64,000 bases of DNA. Source: Notoacmeibacter ruber (GTDB taxonomy: Bacteria > Pseudomonadota > Alphaproteobacteria > Rhizobiales > Rhizobiaceae). This document shows positions 33,507-42,154 of this stretch, one piece after another (the stretch's first letter is position 1; the number at the start of each line of letters is the position of its first letter). The DNA lies in assembly GCF_003668555.1 (NCBI RefSeq), contig NZ_RCWN01000001.1, positions 1 to 64,000 on the forward strand, written 5' to 3'. The notes below the pieces were generated by a model. That model did no database searches, was not told where the DNA came from, and saw nothing but the letters and a program-made list of their open reading frames with translations. Made by a program: the position numbers and the translations under genes.

Positions 33507-34487
33507 ATGAGTACAAGTTCAACCGATGCTCGGCAGTCGCGCGGGTTCAGACTGAAACTGCCCGGTCAGCTTTCCGGGATCATTGGCGCGTTTCTGATTA
33601 TGGTCGGCATTGCCGCGTTCGTTTCGCCGCAATTCCTGACCGAATACAACATGACCATCATGGCGCGCGAACTGGCCTTCATCGGCATCGTCGCGATTGC
33701 CCAGGGCCTCTTGCTGCTTCTCGGCGATATCGATGTTTCCATCGGCGCAATTGCCGGCCTTGCCGGCATCGTCTGCGCCAAGCTGCTGGTTGATTTCGAG
33801 TTCAACCCGGTACTGGCGATCGGCCTGTCGATCCTGGCTGCTGCCCTCGCCGGCGCAATCAATGGCATCATTATCACGACGTTCAACCTCAATTCGCTGG
33901 TTGTGACGATCGGTATGTTGAGCGTCTATTCCGGACTCAACCTCTTCATCACGCAGGGGCGGACGATCGTCGGCCTGCCTGAGGAAGTGACCTTTCTGGG
34001 CAGTAGCCGTTTTCTCGGCCTGCCGGCTCCTTTGTGGATCATGCTCGGCCTCTTCGTTCTGGTCGCACTGCTGACGACGGTGACGGTTTATGGCCGCAAG
34101 CTCTACGCGGTCGGCAATAGCCGTGAAGCCGCCCGCATTGTCGGCATCAGCGCGCAGAAGGTCCGCATCGTGGCGTACAGCCTGGCGGGTGCGCTTGCCG
34201 GCACCGCCGGCATCCTGATGGCGTTCCGCCTTCTTTCGGCCCAGGCGACACTCGGTCAGAACTGGCTTCTGCCATCGATCGCGGCGCCCGTGATTGGCGG
34301 CATCGCGACGACCGGCGGCATCGGCACCATCTGGGGAGCGCTCATCGGCGCGGCCATCATGGTGGTCATCGGCAACATCATCGTCCTTGGCGGTGTCGGC
34401 ATCTACCTGCAACAGGTCGTTACCGGCCTCATCGTGGTCGTTGCAGTCGTCATCGACGCGGTCACACGGCGCTTCGGCGGCAAGTAG
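33507..34487 (+). CDS. Sugar ABC transporter, permease (RbsC type)
   Basis: The 326-residue permease has about ten hydrophobic segments and the BPD_transp_2 features: GDIDVSIGAIAGLAGI, NSLVVTIGML, LYAVGNSREAARIVGI (the cytoplasmic loop that meets the ATPase) and AAPVIGGIATTGGIGTIWGALIGA. GGAAGG precedes ATG 33507, 14 bases after the ATPase stop. Only one permease gene is present, so it should form a homodimer. The lsr operon, in contrast, encodes two permeases. Confidence 0.92.
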   Translation: MSTSSTDARQSRGFRLKLPGQLSGIIGAFLIMVGIAAFVSPQFLTEYNMTIMARELAFIGIVAIAQGLLLLLGDIDVSIGAIAGLAGIVCAKLLVDFEFNPVLAIGLSILAAALAGAINGIIITTFNLNSLVVTIGMLSVYSGLNLFITQGRTIVGLPEEVTFLGSSRFLGLPAPLWIMLGLFVLVALLTTVTVYGRKLYAVGNSREAARIVGISAQKVRIVAYSLAGALAGTAGILMAFRLLSAQATLGQNWLLPSIAAPVIGGIATTGGIGTIWGALIGAAIMVVIGNIIVLGGVGIYLQQVVTGLIVVVAVVIDAVTRRFGGK

Positions 34488-34518
34488 GTAATCCAAGTAG
34501 AAAACTGGGAGGAAATCC

Positions 34519-35004
34519 ATGAGTGAACAAACGCAAATTTCGCAGATCGGTGTGGTCTGCCGCGATCTCGACAAGACGATGAAGGCCTATACCGACCTTC
34601 TCGGCTGGGGGCCCTGGAACGTGTACGACCATGTAGAGCCGAGCCTTCATCACACCCATCTGCATGGCGAGGAATCGAAATTTTCGATGCGCTGCGCGGA
34701 AACGATGGTTGGCGATATGTGCTTCGAGCTGATTCAGCCGCTGGAAGGCGACAATATCTACAGCGAATGGCTCGAAGAGCATGGCGAAGGCTTTCATCAC
34801 ATGGCCGTCATGAAGCACACGCCTGAAGAATCCGATGCCTTCAAGAAGCGCATGCAGGACGAGGGCGCCAAGATCATGATGGGCGGACGCATCGGCGAAA
34901 CGATCGAGTTCTACTATCTCGACACCCAGCCCATGCTGAAGATCATCGTGGAATCCGGCACCGGGCATGCCATCGATCTGAAGCCTGTCCGCACCTATCC
35001 GTAA
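34519..35004 (+). CDS. VOC (glyoxalase-fold) family protein
   Basis: The 161-residue protein has the two-repeat vicinal-oxygen-chelate fold of methylmalonyl-CoA epimerase-like proteins: ISQIGVVCRDLDKTMKAYTDLLGWGPW, CFELIQPLEGDN, GFHHMAVM and LKIIVES. The first metal ligand, usually His in the opening strand, appears to be Gln9 here, while Glu71, His94 (or His93) and a C-terminal Glu remain. VOC enzymes catalyse isomerisation, epimerisation or lyase steps. It lies 31 bases after the permease gene, so a step such as epimerising the imported sugar is possible but unproven. Confidence 0.82.
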   Translation: MSEQTQISQIGVVCRDLDKTMKAYTDLLGWGPWNVYDHVEPSLHHTHLHGEESKFSMRCAETMVGDMCFELIQPLEGDNIYSEWLEEHGEGFHHMAVMKHTPEESDAFKKRMQDEGAKIMMGGRIGETIEFYYLDTQPMLKIIVESGTGHAIDLKPVRTYP

Positions 35005-35012
35005 ATGTTTTT

Positions 35013-35036
35013 GGCGGGCGGCCCGCGCCGCCTGCC
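35013..35036 (+). promoter_or_regulatory. GC-rich intra-operon hairpin
   Basis: A ten-bp stem with one G-T wobble (35013-35022 with 35027-35036) lies eight bases after the VOC stop. It has no T-tract. The 136-base gap to the next gene could also hold an internal promoter. It probably adjusts the level of the distal genes. Confidence 0.45.
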
Positions 35037-35140
35037 ACCCAATCGCTCCCACCTGTCCTAATCAGGCTCAGCGCGCGGACGCACATCCAGAATCGGGATT
35101 TTTCCCGCTGTAGAAACAACGATATGGGAGAGTCCCCAAT

Positions 35141-36184
35141 ATGGAATCTTTGAAAGTCGCGGCCATCGGCGACCAGTTCATTCGCGCGAGTGTATTCGAG
35201 GACGCGATCCGCGCCCAGATCGATCGGCCGATCGAGGTCGTCACCAAGGATCTGGAATGGCCCGATGTTCCGTTCTTTCAGGGTGACGGACCTGCCGGCA
35301 GCGAGATCAAAGAATATAGTGGAAGCCCCGATGACATCCGTTCCATCCTGAGTTCCGCTGATGCGCTGATCACCCATCTGGCTCCGGTGACGGAAGGCCT
35401 GCTCGACAGCTGTGAAAAGCTGCGTTTCATTGGCGTCTCGCGTGGCGGCCCGACCAATATCAACATGAAGGCTGCGAAGGCCCACAATGTCGTTGTCTGC
35501 AACGTTCCGGGCCGCAATGCCTCCGCTGTCGCGGAGTTTACGGTGGGCGCCATCCTGGCGAATATCCGGCGTATCACCGCCGGTCACGCCAGCCTGTCGC
35601 GCGGCATCTGGCGCGGCGATCTCTATCGTTATGAACTGACCGGCGATGAGCTGAGCGACCTCACTGTCGGTATTCTCGGATATAGCCATATCGGCCAGCG
35701 TGTGGTTCGGCTGCTCAAGCCGTTCGGCTGCCGCATCGTCATTTGCGATCCCTATGCGAGCCTCACGCTGACCGACGAGATGGATGGCGTGGAGCAGGTC
35801 GATCTCGACACGCTCATCGCGCAGTCGGACATTCTCAGCCTGCATGCGCGCGTGACAAAAGAAACGACAGGCATGCTTTCCGCCGAACGTATCGCGGCCA
35901 TGAAGCAGGGTGCCGTTGTGATCAACACGGCGCGTGGCTCCTTGATCGATCAGGAGGCCTTGGTCGATGCGCTCAAGAGTGGCAAGCTCGGCGGTGCAGC
36001 ACTCGATACGTTCGAGGTCGAACCGCCCAAGCAGGATGATGATCTGCTGAGCCTGCCCAATGTAACGCTGACACCGCATATCGCCGGGTCGTCCCGTCGG
36101 GTTGCTACATTTGCCGCAGAGATGATCGCCAAGGATTTCAGGCGCTATCTCGAGGGGCAACCCCTCGAGAACGCCTGCACCTGA
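35141..36184 (+). CDS. D-2-hydroxyacid dehydrogenase family protein
   Basis: The 347-residue protein is an NAD(P)-dependent D-isomer 2-hydroxyacid dehydrogenase of the SerA/GhrB type. It has the Rossmann motif GILGYSHIG (177-185), the catalytic Arg265 in NTARGS, Glu294 in FEVEPP and His313 in TPHIAG. These enzymes interconvert 2-hydroxy- and 2-keto-acids. In this operon it could oxidise an aldonate-like compound or reduce a glyoxylate/glycolaldehyde-derived product, but which is unknown. GGGAGAG lies upstream of ATG 35141. Confidence 0.9.
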   Translation: MESLKVAAIGDQFIRASVFEDAIRAQIDRPIEVVTKDLEWPDVPFFQGDGPAGSEIKEYSGSPDDIRSILSSADALITHLAPVTEGLLDSCEKLRFIGVSRGGPTNINMKAAKAHNVVVCNVPGRNASAVAEFTVGAILANIRRITAGHASLSRGIWRGDLYRYELTGDELSDLTVGILGYSHIGQRVVRLLKPFGCRIVICDPYASLTLTDEMDGVEQVDLDTLIAQSDILSLHARVTKETTGMLSAERIAAMKQGAVVINTARGSLIDQEALVDALKSGKLGGAALDTFEVEPPKQDDDLLSLPNVTLTPHIAGSSRRVATFAAEMIAKDFRRYLEGQPLENACT

Positions 36185-36222
36185 GCGGCAGGTTTTCACC
36201 CTCAGACAAGAGGAGGCCGGAC

Positions 36223-37788
36223 ATGACGAAACGCTATGTCATCGCCATCGATGCCGGGACCGGTAGTGGGCGCGCGATCGTCTACGATATGGATGGAAAC
36301 GTCGCCGGCATGGCCCAGGAAGAATGGGTCCATCCCACGGTCGACGGCGTGCCAGGCGGGCTAGATTTTGCCACGGGGCCGAACGGCGAACTGATCGATC
36401 GCGTCATCGGGGCGGCGCTTCAGAAGGCCGGCCTCAAAGGTGACGATATTGCCGCGGTGGCGGCGACGTCGATGCGTGAGGGCTTCGTCCTTTACGACAA
36501 ATCGGGTCAGCCGATCTGGGCCTGTCCCAACGTCGATTCCAGAGCGTCGACGCAGGCGGATCTTCTGGCGGAAAGCGGTGATGCGGACCGCATTTACAGG
36601 ACGGCCGGCGATTGGGTTTCGATCACGGCGCCGGCGCGTCTCCTTTGGATCAAGGAGAATCGGCCCGAAATCTACCGGCGGGCATCCAGGATGGGTATGC
36701 TGTCGGACTGGATCGCGACGCGCCTGAGCGGCGTTTATGCGACCGAGCCGACCGCTGGCTCCTCCAGTGCGCTTTTCGATCTGGCAAAGCGCGACTGGTC
36801 CGAAGAGCTGCTCTCAATCGTCGATTTCGACCCTTCCATGGTGCCTGCGGTATCCGAACCCGGCACGACTATCGGCTCCGTCACGCAAGAGGCCGCCAAG
36901 CGAACCGGCCTTGCGCAAGGCACACCGGTCGTCACCGGTGGCGGCGACACGCAGCTGGCTTTGCTCGGTCTTGGACAGCGGGGAGGGGATGCGACGCTTG
37001 TCGGCGGCAGCTTCTGGCAGATGACGATCCTGTCGGACCGGCCGCTGATCGATCCGGACTTTGCGCCGCGCACGCTTTGCCATGCCCGCCCGGATGAGTG
37101 GATGACCGAAGGGATCGGTTTTTTGAGCGGCTTCACCCTCCGCTGGCTGCGTGACGCATTCTTCGAGCCGCTGCGTAGCGCGTTTGGCGGGACAGCCAGT
37201 GCCTTCGACATCATGGAAGAATTTGCGGCAAGGCAGCCACCGGGCGCAAATGGCGTCATCGCCACCACGGCCAACCCCATGCAGTCGGACGCCTGGAAGC
37301 ATCCGGCACTCGGCTTTGCCGGATTCGATATAAACCAGCCCGATATGGCGCTTGGCAGCGCCGTCCGGTCGGTGATGGAATCGGCGGCTTATCTCGCCAG
37401 TACTCATCTCGGCGTGCTCGAGAAGCTGTCCGGTAAAAGCTACGAAAAGCTGCATTTCACCGGAGGGTCGAGCCAGAGCCCGGTCTGGTCCCAGATCGTT
37501 GCGGACGTCACGGGGCGGCCCGTCGATATCCCGAGCGTGAAGGAGACCACGGCTCTCGGAGCGGCGATGCTGGCAGCCACGGGTGCAGGGCTCTTCGCTT
37601 CCCTTGATGAGGCGGTGGCCGCGATGTCCAGCCCGATCGAGCGCAGTCTCGAACCGAACAAGGAAAACCATGAATTCTACCGTGGTGAACAGGAGCGGTG
37701 GCGTGCCGTCTCGGCAGCGAGCTTCGATCTCGCCGAGAACGGCACATTGGCGCCGCTCTGGACCCCCGCGGGCGCAAGAAAGGACTGA
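36223..37788 (+). CDS. FGGY carbohydrate kinase, LsrK-like
   Basis: The 521-residue kinase has the FGGY ATPase fold with DAGTGSGRA (10-18) and GGGDTQLALLGLG. From memory of E. coli LsrK (autoinducer-2 kinase) it agrees over its whole length: SMREGFVLYD, PIWACPNVDSRA, FLSGFTLRWLRDAF, VWSQIVADVTGRPVDIP, KETTALGAAM, and even the ending PLWTPAGA. I therefore place it in the LsrK branch rather than with xylulo- or ribulokinases. It phosphorylates the imported polyol or ketose. AGGAGG precedes ATG 36223. The aldolase gene starts three bases after its stop, so product and next enzyme are probably linked. Confidence 0.87.
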   Translation: MTKRYVIAIDAGTGSGRAIVYDMDGNVAGMAQEEWVHPTVDGVPGGLDFATGPNGELIDRVIGAALQKAGLKGDDIAAVAATSMREGFVLYDKSGQPIWACPNVDSRASTQADLLAESGDADRIYRTAGDWVSITAPARLLWIKENRPEIYRRASRMGMLSDWIATRLSGVYATEPTAGSSSALFDLAKRDWSEELLSIVDFDPSMVPAVSEPGTTIGSVTQEAAKRTGLAQGTPVVTGGGDTQLALLGLGQRGGDATLVGGSFWQMTILSDRPLIDPDFAPRTLCHARPDEWMTEGIGFLSGFTLRWLRDAFFEPLRSAFGGTASAFDIMEEFAARQPPGANGVIATTANPMQSDAWKHPALGFAGFDINQPDMALGSAVRSVMESAAYLASTHLGVLEKLSGKSYEKLHFTGGSSQSPVWSQIVADVTGRPVDIPSVKETTALGAAMLAATGAGLFASLDEAVAAMSSPIERSLEPNKENHEFYRGEQERWRAVSAASFDLAENGTLAPLWTPAGARKD

Positions 37789-37791
37789 AAG

Positions 37792-39057
37792 ATGAAATCG
37801 TATTGGAATGACACGGAAGCCGAACGGATCGAAAGCGCGGCGGGCGATAATCCGGCCGACCGGGCGCTCGCGCTGCGCGTTTATACGTCGCAGCTTATCG
37901 GCCGTGAGGTCGACCTCGTTCTGCACGGCGGCGGCAACACCTCCGTCAAGGTGAAGCGTCCCGATGGCTCGGGCGTCGACCGCGACGTCATTCACGTCAA
38001 AGGGTCGGGATGGGACCTTGCGACCATCGAGGCGCCGGGCCTGCCGGGAATGCGGCTGGAGCCGCTTCTGGAGGCACGGAACATTCCCGACATGAAGGAT
38101 GAGGAGATGGTCGCACTTCTGCGGACCAACATGCTGGACGATAGCGGACCGACCCCGTCCGTCGAAGCGCTCCTGCACGCTTTCCTTCCCTATGATTATG
38201 TCGATCATACGCATTCGGCGGCCGCTCTGGCCATCGCCAACCAGCCCAATGCCGCAGAGCTTTCACGGCAGATCTTCGGCGAGAAGCTGTGCGTGGTGCC
38301 CTACGTCATGCCGGGCTTCAAGCTATCCCATGCGGCCGACGAGATATTCCGCCGTGAGGGCAGGGACTGCGAAGGCATGTTCCTTGTCAATCATGGTCTT
38401 TTCAGCTTCAGCGATGACGCCCGCATCTCGTATGAACGGATCATCGATTTCACCTCGGCCTGTGAAGATTACCTCGCGGACAATGGAGCTGCGCTCACGC
38501 CTCCCGAAGAAAACACGAAGGTGGAGACTCAGCCGCGTGTCGTCGAAAACCTCGGTGCGGCGCTGTCGGAATGGGCTTTTTTCGGAGGCGGCGTGACGCT
38601 CGATCTTCGCGACAGCCCGGCCATTCGACGCTATCTCGCCATGGACAATCTGCAGGACGTGGCGACGCGCGGCACGGCGACACCGGATCACGTCATCCGC
38701 ATCAAGCCTCGACCCGTTATCGGTGCATCTGATTTCTCCAGCGAGGACTGGAAGGGCAAAGTCGATGATTTCGCGCAGTGGTATGAAAGCTACTTCCAGC
38801 GCAATGTACCCAATGCCGACGAGCCGAAGACGATGCTCGATCCCCTGCCGCGCGTCGCGCTGATCCCTGGAACGGGAATTGTCGGCATCGGGCGAAATGC
38901 AAAGGAAGCCGGCATAGCGGCCGATCTTGCCGAACAGACCGCGCGGATTGTCTGGAGCGCCGAGCAGATCGGCCGGTTCACGCCACTCGACGAAGGCAAG
39001 CTGTTCCAGATGGAATACTGGTCACTAGAACAGGCGAAACTGCAGAAGGCGGCCTGA
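37792..39057 (+). CDS. Class II aldolase, RhaD-like
   Basis: The 421-residue protein is a zinc-dependent class II aldolase with the phosphate-binding HGGGNTS (45-51), metal ligands His139 and His141 in VDHTHS and His201 in LVNHGLF, and Glu125. It resembles the aldolase half of the bifunctional rhamnulose-phosphate aldolase/dehydrogenase RhaD of rhizobia but lacks the C-terminal SDR half (about 700 residues in the fusion). It should split a ketose-1-phosphate into dihydroxyacetone phosphate and an aldehyde. The substrate is presumably the product of the preceding kinase. Confidence 0.88.
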   Translation: MKSYWNDTEAERIESAAGDNPADRALALRVYTSQLIGREVDLVLHGGGNTSVKVKRPDGSGVDRDVIHVKGSGWDLATIEAPGLPGMRLEPLLEARNIPDMKDEEMVALLRTNMLDDSGPTPSVEALLHAFLPYDYVDHTHSAAALAIANQPNAAELSRQIFGEKLCVVPYVMPGFKLSHAADEIFRREGRDCEGMFLVNHGLFSFSDDARISYERIIDFTSACEDYLADNGAALTPPEENTKVETQPRVVENLGAALSEWAFFGGGVTLDLRDSPAIRRYLAMDNLQDVATRGTATPDHVIRIKPRPVIGASDFSSEDWKGKVDDFAQWYESYFQRNVPNADEPKTMLDPLPRVALIPGTGIVGIGRNAKEAGIAADLAEQTARIVWSAEQIGRFTPLDEGKLFQMEYWSLEQAKLQKAA

Positions 39058-39065
39058 GCCGCCTT
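39046..39065. terminator. Hairpin between convergent aldolase and SorC genes
   Basis: An eight-bp stem (39046-39053 AAGGCGGC with 39058-39065) with a CTGA loop overlaps the aldolase stop codon and lies 11 bases from the stop of the convergent regulator. There is no clear T-tract, so it may be a weak bidirectional terminator. Confidence 0.5.
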
Positions 39066-39076
39066 GCGCGGGGTCA

Positions 39077-40036
39077 TCAGGCCGGCTCCGCCAGAAGGCG
39101 TTTGGCCAGCGACTGCGACGTGATGAAACCGTTGAGGCAGCCCGAGCGCAGCGCGCTTCGGGCTGCGCGCCATTTTTCCGTTCCAGAACAGATCACGATG
39201 GTTTCGCTCTCGCGCAGCACGGAGCGCTGCAAGCCCAGCATGCGGCTTGCGATTCCGTTCTCGACGAACCTGCCCTCTTCGTCGATCGGGTTCCCCACGA
39301 GGTCGGCAACGGCGCCCTGCCCGTTGAGCTCGGCCATTTCGGCCTCCGTCAGAAGGCCGAAAGAGCTGAAAAATGATCCCGGTCCTATATGGCCGATTCC
39401 GGCGAAGATGAAATCGGCCTCGGCCAGCTTTTCTCTGGATTTGCAGACGCTGCGCTGCCGCAGAAACAGCTCCCTGTCCTCTGGCGTGTCGACAATGAGC
39501 GGCGCGGTGAAGGCATATCCACCGCCACCGGTCTTTTCCATCAATATGTTGATCACCTCGAACGGGTTCGCCGCGCTCAGCGCCGCGAAATCGCCGGTCG
39601 TGGAAATGAACTCGACCTTGGGACGGCGTATCGAAGGCAATTGCCGAACGACCTCCGCCATCGTCCTGCCCGAGCCGATGCCGATGATCTTGGGTTCCGT
39701 ATTCTCCAGCCGGCCATAAAGGTAGAACGCGCCGGCACTGGCAACCACCGGCATGGTCCCGGCCATGGAATGGGTAAGGCCGGTGTCGGGCGCCACGATA
39801 CAGCTCGAAAGGCCGTAGCGTTTCATCAGCTTCGTTTCCAGTTCCACGCAATCGGAACTGACCTGATTGACGAAGATACGGACGATTCCCTGGTCCAGGG
39901 CGGCCTGAACGAGCCGGTGCACCTTCATCCGGCTCAGGCCACGACGCTTTGCAATCTCCGCTTGGGTCAGGCCGGCCACATAATGCATCCAGGCGACGTC
40001 GCGAACCTGATCCTGGGTTTCTGTTATTCTCGACAT
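39077..40036 (-). CDS. SorC/DeoR-type sugar-sensing regulator, LsrR-like
   Basis: The 319-residue protein starts with a helix-turn-helix (about 19-42, AGLTQAEIAKRRGLSRMKVHRLV) and continues with the SorC sugar-phosphate-binding domain (GIGSGRTMAEVV near residue 134; VADLVGNPIDEEGRFV near 245). Relatives include LsrR, SorC and DeoR-like proteins that sense a phosphorylated sugar. I chose ATG 40036 because the domain begins there; the frame runs further upstream without features. It is convergent with the sugar operon and most likely represses it, with the kinase product as inducer (inference). Confidence 0.88.
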   Translation of the reverse strand: MSRITETQDQVRDVAWMHYVAGLTQAEIAKRRGLSRMKVHRLVQAALDQGIVRIFVNQVSSDCVELETKLMKRYGLSSCIVAPDTGLTHSMAGTMPVVASAGAFYLYGRLENTEPKIIGIGSGRTMAEVVRQLPSIRRPKVEFISTTGDFAALSAANPFEVINILMEKTGGGGYAFTAPLIVDTPEDRELFLRQRSVCKSREKLAEADFIFAGIGHIGPGSFFSSFGLLTEAEMAELNGQGAVADLVGNPIDEEGRFVENGIASRMLGLQRSVLRESETIVICSGTEKWRAARSALRSGCLNGFITSQSLAKRLLAEPA

Positions 40037-40091
40037 GAAATGTCTTTCGGCAGACAGACGTTCGATCCCTTTATCGGTCGGAAACGTCGAA

Positions 40092-40117
40092 GAGACCTTG
40101 TAAATGACAATAGTCTC
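40092..40117. promoter_or_regulatory. Palindromic element upstream of the SorC-type gene
   Basis: GAGAC-C-TTGT-AAATG-ACAA-TA-GTCTC forms an interrupted inverted repeat 56-81 bases before the regulator ATG. It is a good candidate for an autoregulatory operator. It does not match the inverted repeat upstream of the sugar operon. Confidence 0.45.
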
Positions 40118-40349
40118 ATAGGGTTCGAATTCGGGCGATGCAATCGATCCGTGACGTTCCCGATCCGTCATGCCCACGAATGACCCCTGAATGGTCGTGG
40201 AACCATCACATTCTCGCCCGATCCGCAAAAGAAAAGCGCCTCATCGACGGTGCTGGAAAGCGCAGCGGTTGAAGACCTAGGGATGTGGGTCTCGTGTCGC
40301 GCAGACGGTGCCATAGCGTCCTCCCAGACGACGATGAGGGATTTGAAAA

Positions 40350-40703
40350 ATGAAAAAGACGTTCTTTGCCGCCGCGGCTGCTGCCGCGCTTGCGTTCTCT
40401 GTCGCTGCGCCGGCTCAGGCAGCCTGCGGCAAGGCCTCCTGGTACGGGCCGGGTTTCCACGGCAAGAAGACCGCCTCGGGTGAAGCCTTCAATCAGAACG
40501 CCATGACCGCAGCGCACAAGACGCTGCCGCTCGGCTCCAAGGTTCGCGTAACCAATGAGCGCAACGGCCGTTCGATCGTCGTGCGCATCAACGACCGCGG
40601 CCCTTACGCTCATGGCCGGGTCCTCGATCTGTCCAAGGGCGCAGCCGCCAAGCTCGGCTTTATCCGCGCCGGCCATACGTCGGTTTGCTACAGCAAGGCC
40701 TGA
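40350..40703 (+). CDS. Small RlpA-like septal ring lytic transglycosylase family protein
   Basis: The 117-residue product has a signal peptide (MKKTFFAAAAAAALAFSVAAPAQA) followed by a single double-psi beta-barrel domain: ASWYGPGFHGKKTASGE, MTAAHKTLPLGSKVRVTN, RIVVRINDRGPY-like VVRINDRGPYAHGRVLDLS. RlpA proteins act on peptidoglycan in the periplasm. There is no lipobox and no SPOR domain, so it is a minimal, soluble form common in rhizobia. A strong terminator follows. Confidence 0.9.
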   Translation: MKKTFFAAAAAAALAFSVAAPAQAACGKASWYGPGFHGKKTASGEAFNQNAMTAAHKTLPLGSKVRVTNERNGRSIVVRINDRGPYAHGRVLDLSKGAAAKLGFIRAGHTSVCYSKA

Positions 40704-40730
40704 GTTGGACACTCTCGAAGATACATGACG

Positions 40731-40760
40731 AAACGGCGGCCTTGAGCCGCCGTTTTCTTT
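40731..40760. terminator. Rho-independent terminator
   Basis: A ten-bp perfect stem AAACGGCGGC (40731-40740) with its complement (40746-40755), a five-base loop and a T-rich tail (TTCTTTT to 40761). It ends the RlpA-like gene and overlaps the stop of the convergent GGDEF-EAL gene, with an A-run on the other side, so it can work in both directions. Confidence 0.85.
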
Positions 40761-42154
40761 TAGGAGGCGAGCCGCATGGAATGATGTGCGACGCCCTTCT
40801 TCTCGCTGGAAAGTGTTCTTCGGACGCGTGCCAGCGTCAGATTGTGATCGGCAGCCTTGCCGAAGTAATAGCCCTGCCCACCGCGACAGCCCATCGCCTT
40901 CAGTTTCGCGGCCTGCTGCTGCGTTTCGATACCTTCCGCCACGACATCGAGGTGAAGGCCATCGCATAGCGACAGGATTGCCTTGACGATATGTTCGCTG
41001 GGTCGGTCGTCGAGGAGCGCGGACACGAAGCTGCGATCGATCTTCAGCTTGTCGAAGGGAAACTCCCGCAACCGCCCGAGCGAGGATTGCCCCGTCCCGA
41101 AATCGTCGAGCGAAATCCGAATACCGACGTCGCGCAGCTGCGAGACGATCTCTTTGGCTGAAGCCGGGTCGGACATCATCCCGGTCTCGGTGATCTCGAT
41201 CTCCAAACGGCGTGGATCGAAATGGGTGTCGGCAATCGTCGACAGCACCAGCATGGTGGTATGTGAATCGATCAGCTGCGTTGGTGAGAGATTGAAGGAC
41301 AGAAACATCTCGCGCGGCCATTCCCGGGCCGCCAGACATGCTTTTTTCAGGAGCAACTGTGTCAGGGGGCCGATGATGCCGCGTTCCTCGGCAAGAGGAA
41401 TGAAGACGCTTGGGGGTACCGAGCCAAGGTCCCGATCGGTCCAGCGGGCAAGGCACTCGAAGCCGATCAGCTTGCCGGAGCGCAACTCGACGATCGGCTG
41501 AAAATGGGGCTCGACCTGGCCCTCGGATACCGCGCTGCGCAGGGCCTGTTCCAGGCGGGTCAGACGGCGGATCGTCTCGTCCATCTCCTTGTTGTGAACG
41601 ATAACCGAGCCACAGCCTTGCCGCTTGGCGGTGTAGAGCGCGCTCTCAGCCTTGGCGAAAAAGGCTTCCGGACTATCGTCCTGATTGTCGTAGACCGCCG
41701 CCCCGACGGAGCAGGATACCCGGATATTCCGTCTTCCTATATCGTAGGGGGCAGAAACCAGCTCCAGAAGAAGCTCCGCCTCCTCCCTGACGCTCTCCTC
41801 CGTGGAGATGGACGGGTGCAGAACAGCGAATTCATCGCCCCCGACACGGCAGACCAGAGCATTGTCATCCACCGCGCTATGCAGGCGCAAGGCAATCTGC
41901 GCCAGAACCGTATCGCCCGCCTCGCGACCGAAAAGGTCTGCGATCGGCTTGAAACCATCAATATTGAAGATCAGGACTGCAAAAGGCGAAAGCCTGCGTG
42001 GACCAGCCTCGATATAAAGGGACAGTTTCTTGAAGAAGCGCTGTCGGTTACCCAGACCGGTGAGGCTGTCGGTCGAGACGAGTTCTGCCGTTGTCGGGTT
42101 ATCGAAGCGAGTGTGGGCGGGCATTTCGCAACTTTTCCTGATCGTGATTATCAT
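40760..42154 (-). CDS. GGDEF-EAL cyclic-di-GMP signalling protein
   Basis: About 464 residues with an N-terminal diguanylate cyclase domain (LTGLGNRQRF, intact RVGGDEFAVL near 117) and a C-terminal EAL phosphodiesterase domain. In the EAL domain the name-giving motif is changed to ECL (GFECLARW), while FNLSPTQL, EITETG, DDFGTGQSSLGRL, LKIDRSFV and VVAEGIET are present. No membrane or sensor domain is seen. The start is uncertain: ATG 42154 (AGGGG eight bases upstream) or ATG 42124. It is divergent from gshB. Which activity dominates cannot be told. Confidence 0.85.
   Translation of the reverse strand: MIITIRKSCEMPAHTRFDNPTTAELVSTDSLTGLGNRQRFFKKLSLYIEAGPRRLSPFAVLIFNIDGFKPIADLFGREAGDTVLAQIALRLHSAVDDNALVCRVGGDEFAVLHPSISTEESVREEAELLLELVSAPYDIGRRNIRVSCSVGAAVYDNQDDSPEAFFAKAESALYTAKRQGCGSVIVHNKEMDETIRRLTRLEQALRSAVSEGQVEPHFQPIVELRSGKLIGFECLARWTDRDLGSVPPSVFIPLAEERGIIGPLTQLLLKKACLAAREWPREMFLSFNLSPTQLIDSHTTMLVLSTIADTHFDPRRLEIEITETGMMSDPASAKEIVSQLRDVGIRISLDDFGTGQSSLGRLREFPFDKLKIDRSFVSALLDDRPSEHIVKAILSLCDGLHLDVVAEGIETQQQAAKLKAMGCRGGQGYYFGKAADHNLTLARVRRTLSSEKKGVAHHSMRLAS

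Noticed and set aside
33519..34574. Minus-strand open frame opposite the sugar permease
   Set aside because: Its His/Asp/Gln-rich composition is typical of the antisense of a membrane protein gene; no family resemblance.
36223..39057. Complete lsr (autoinducer-2) uptake and processing operon
   Set aside because: Only the kinase and the regulator type fit. LsrF, LsrG, a second permease and an LsrB-like binder are missing, and an aldolase of another type is present.
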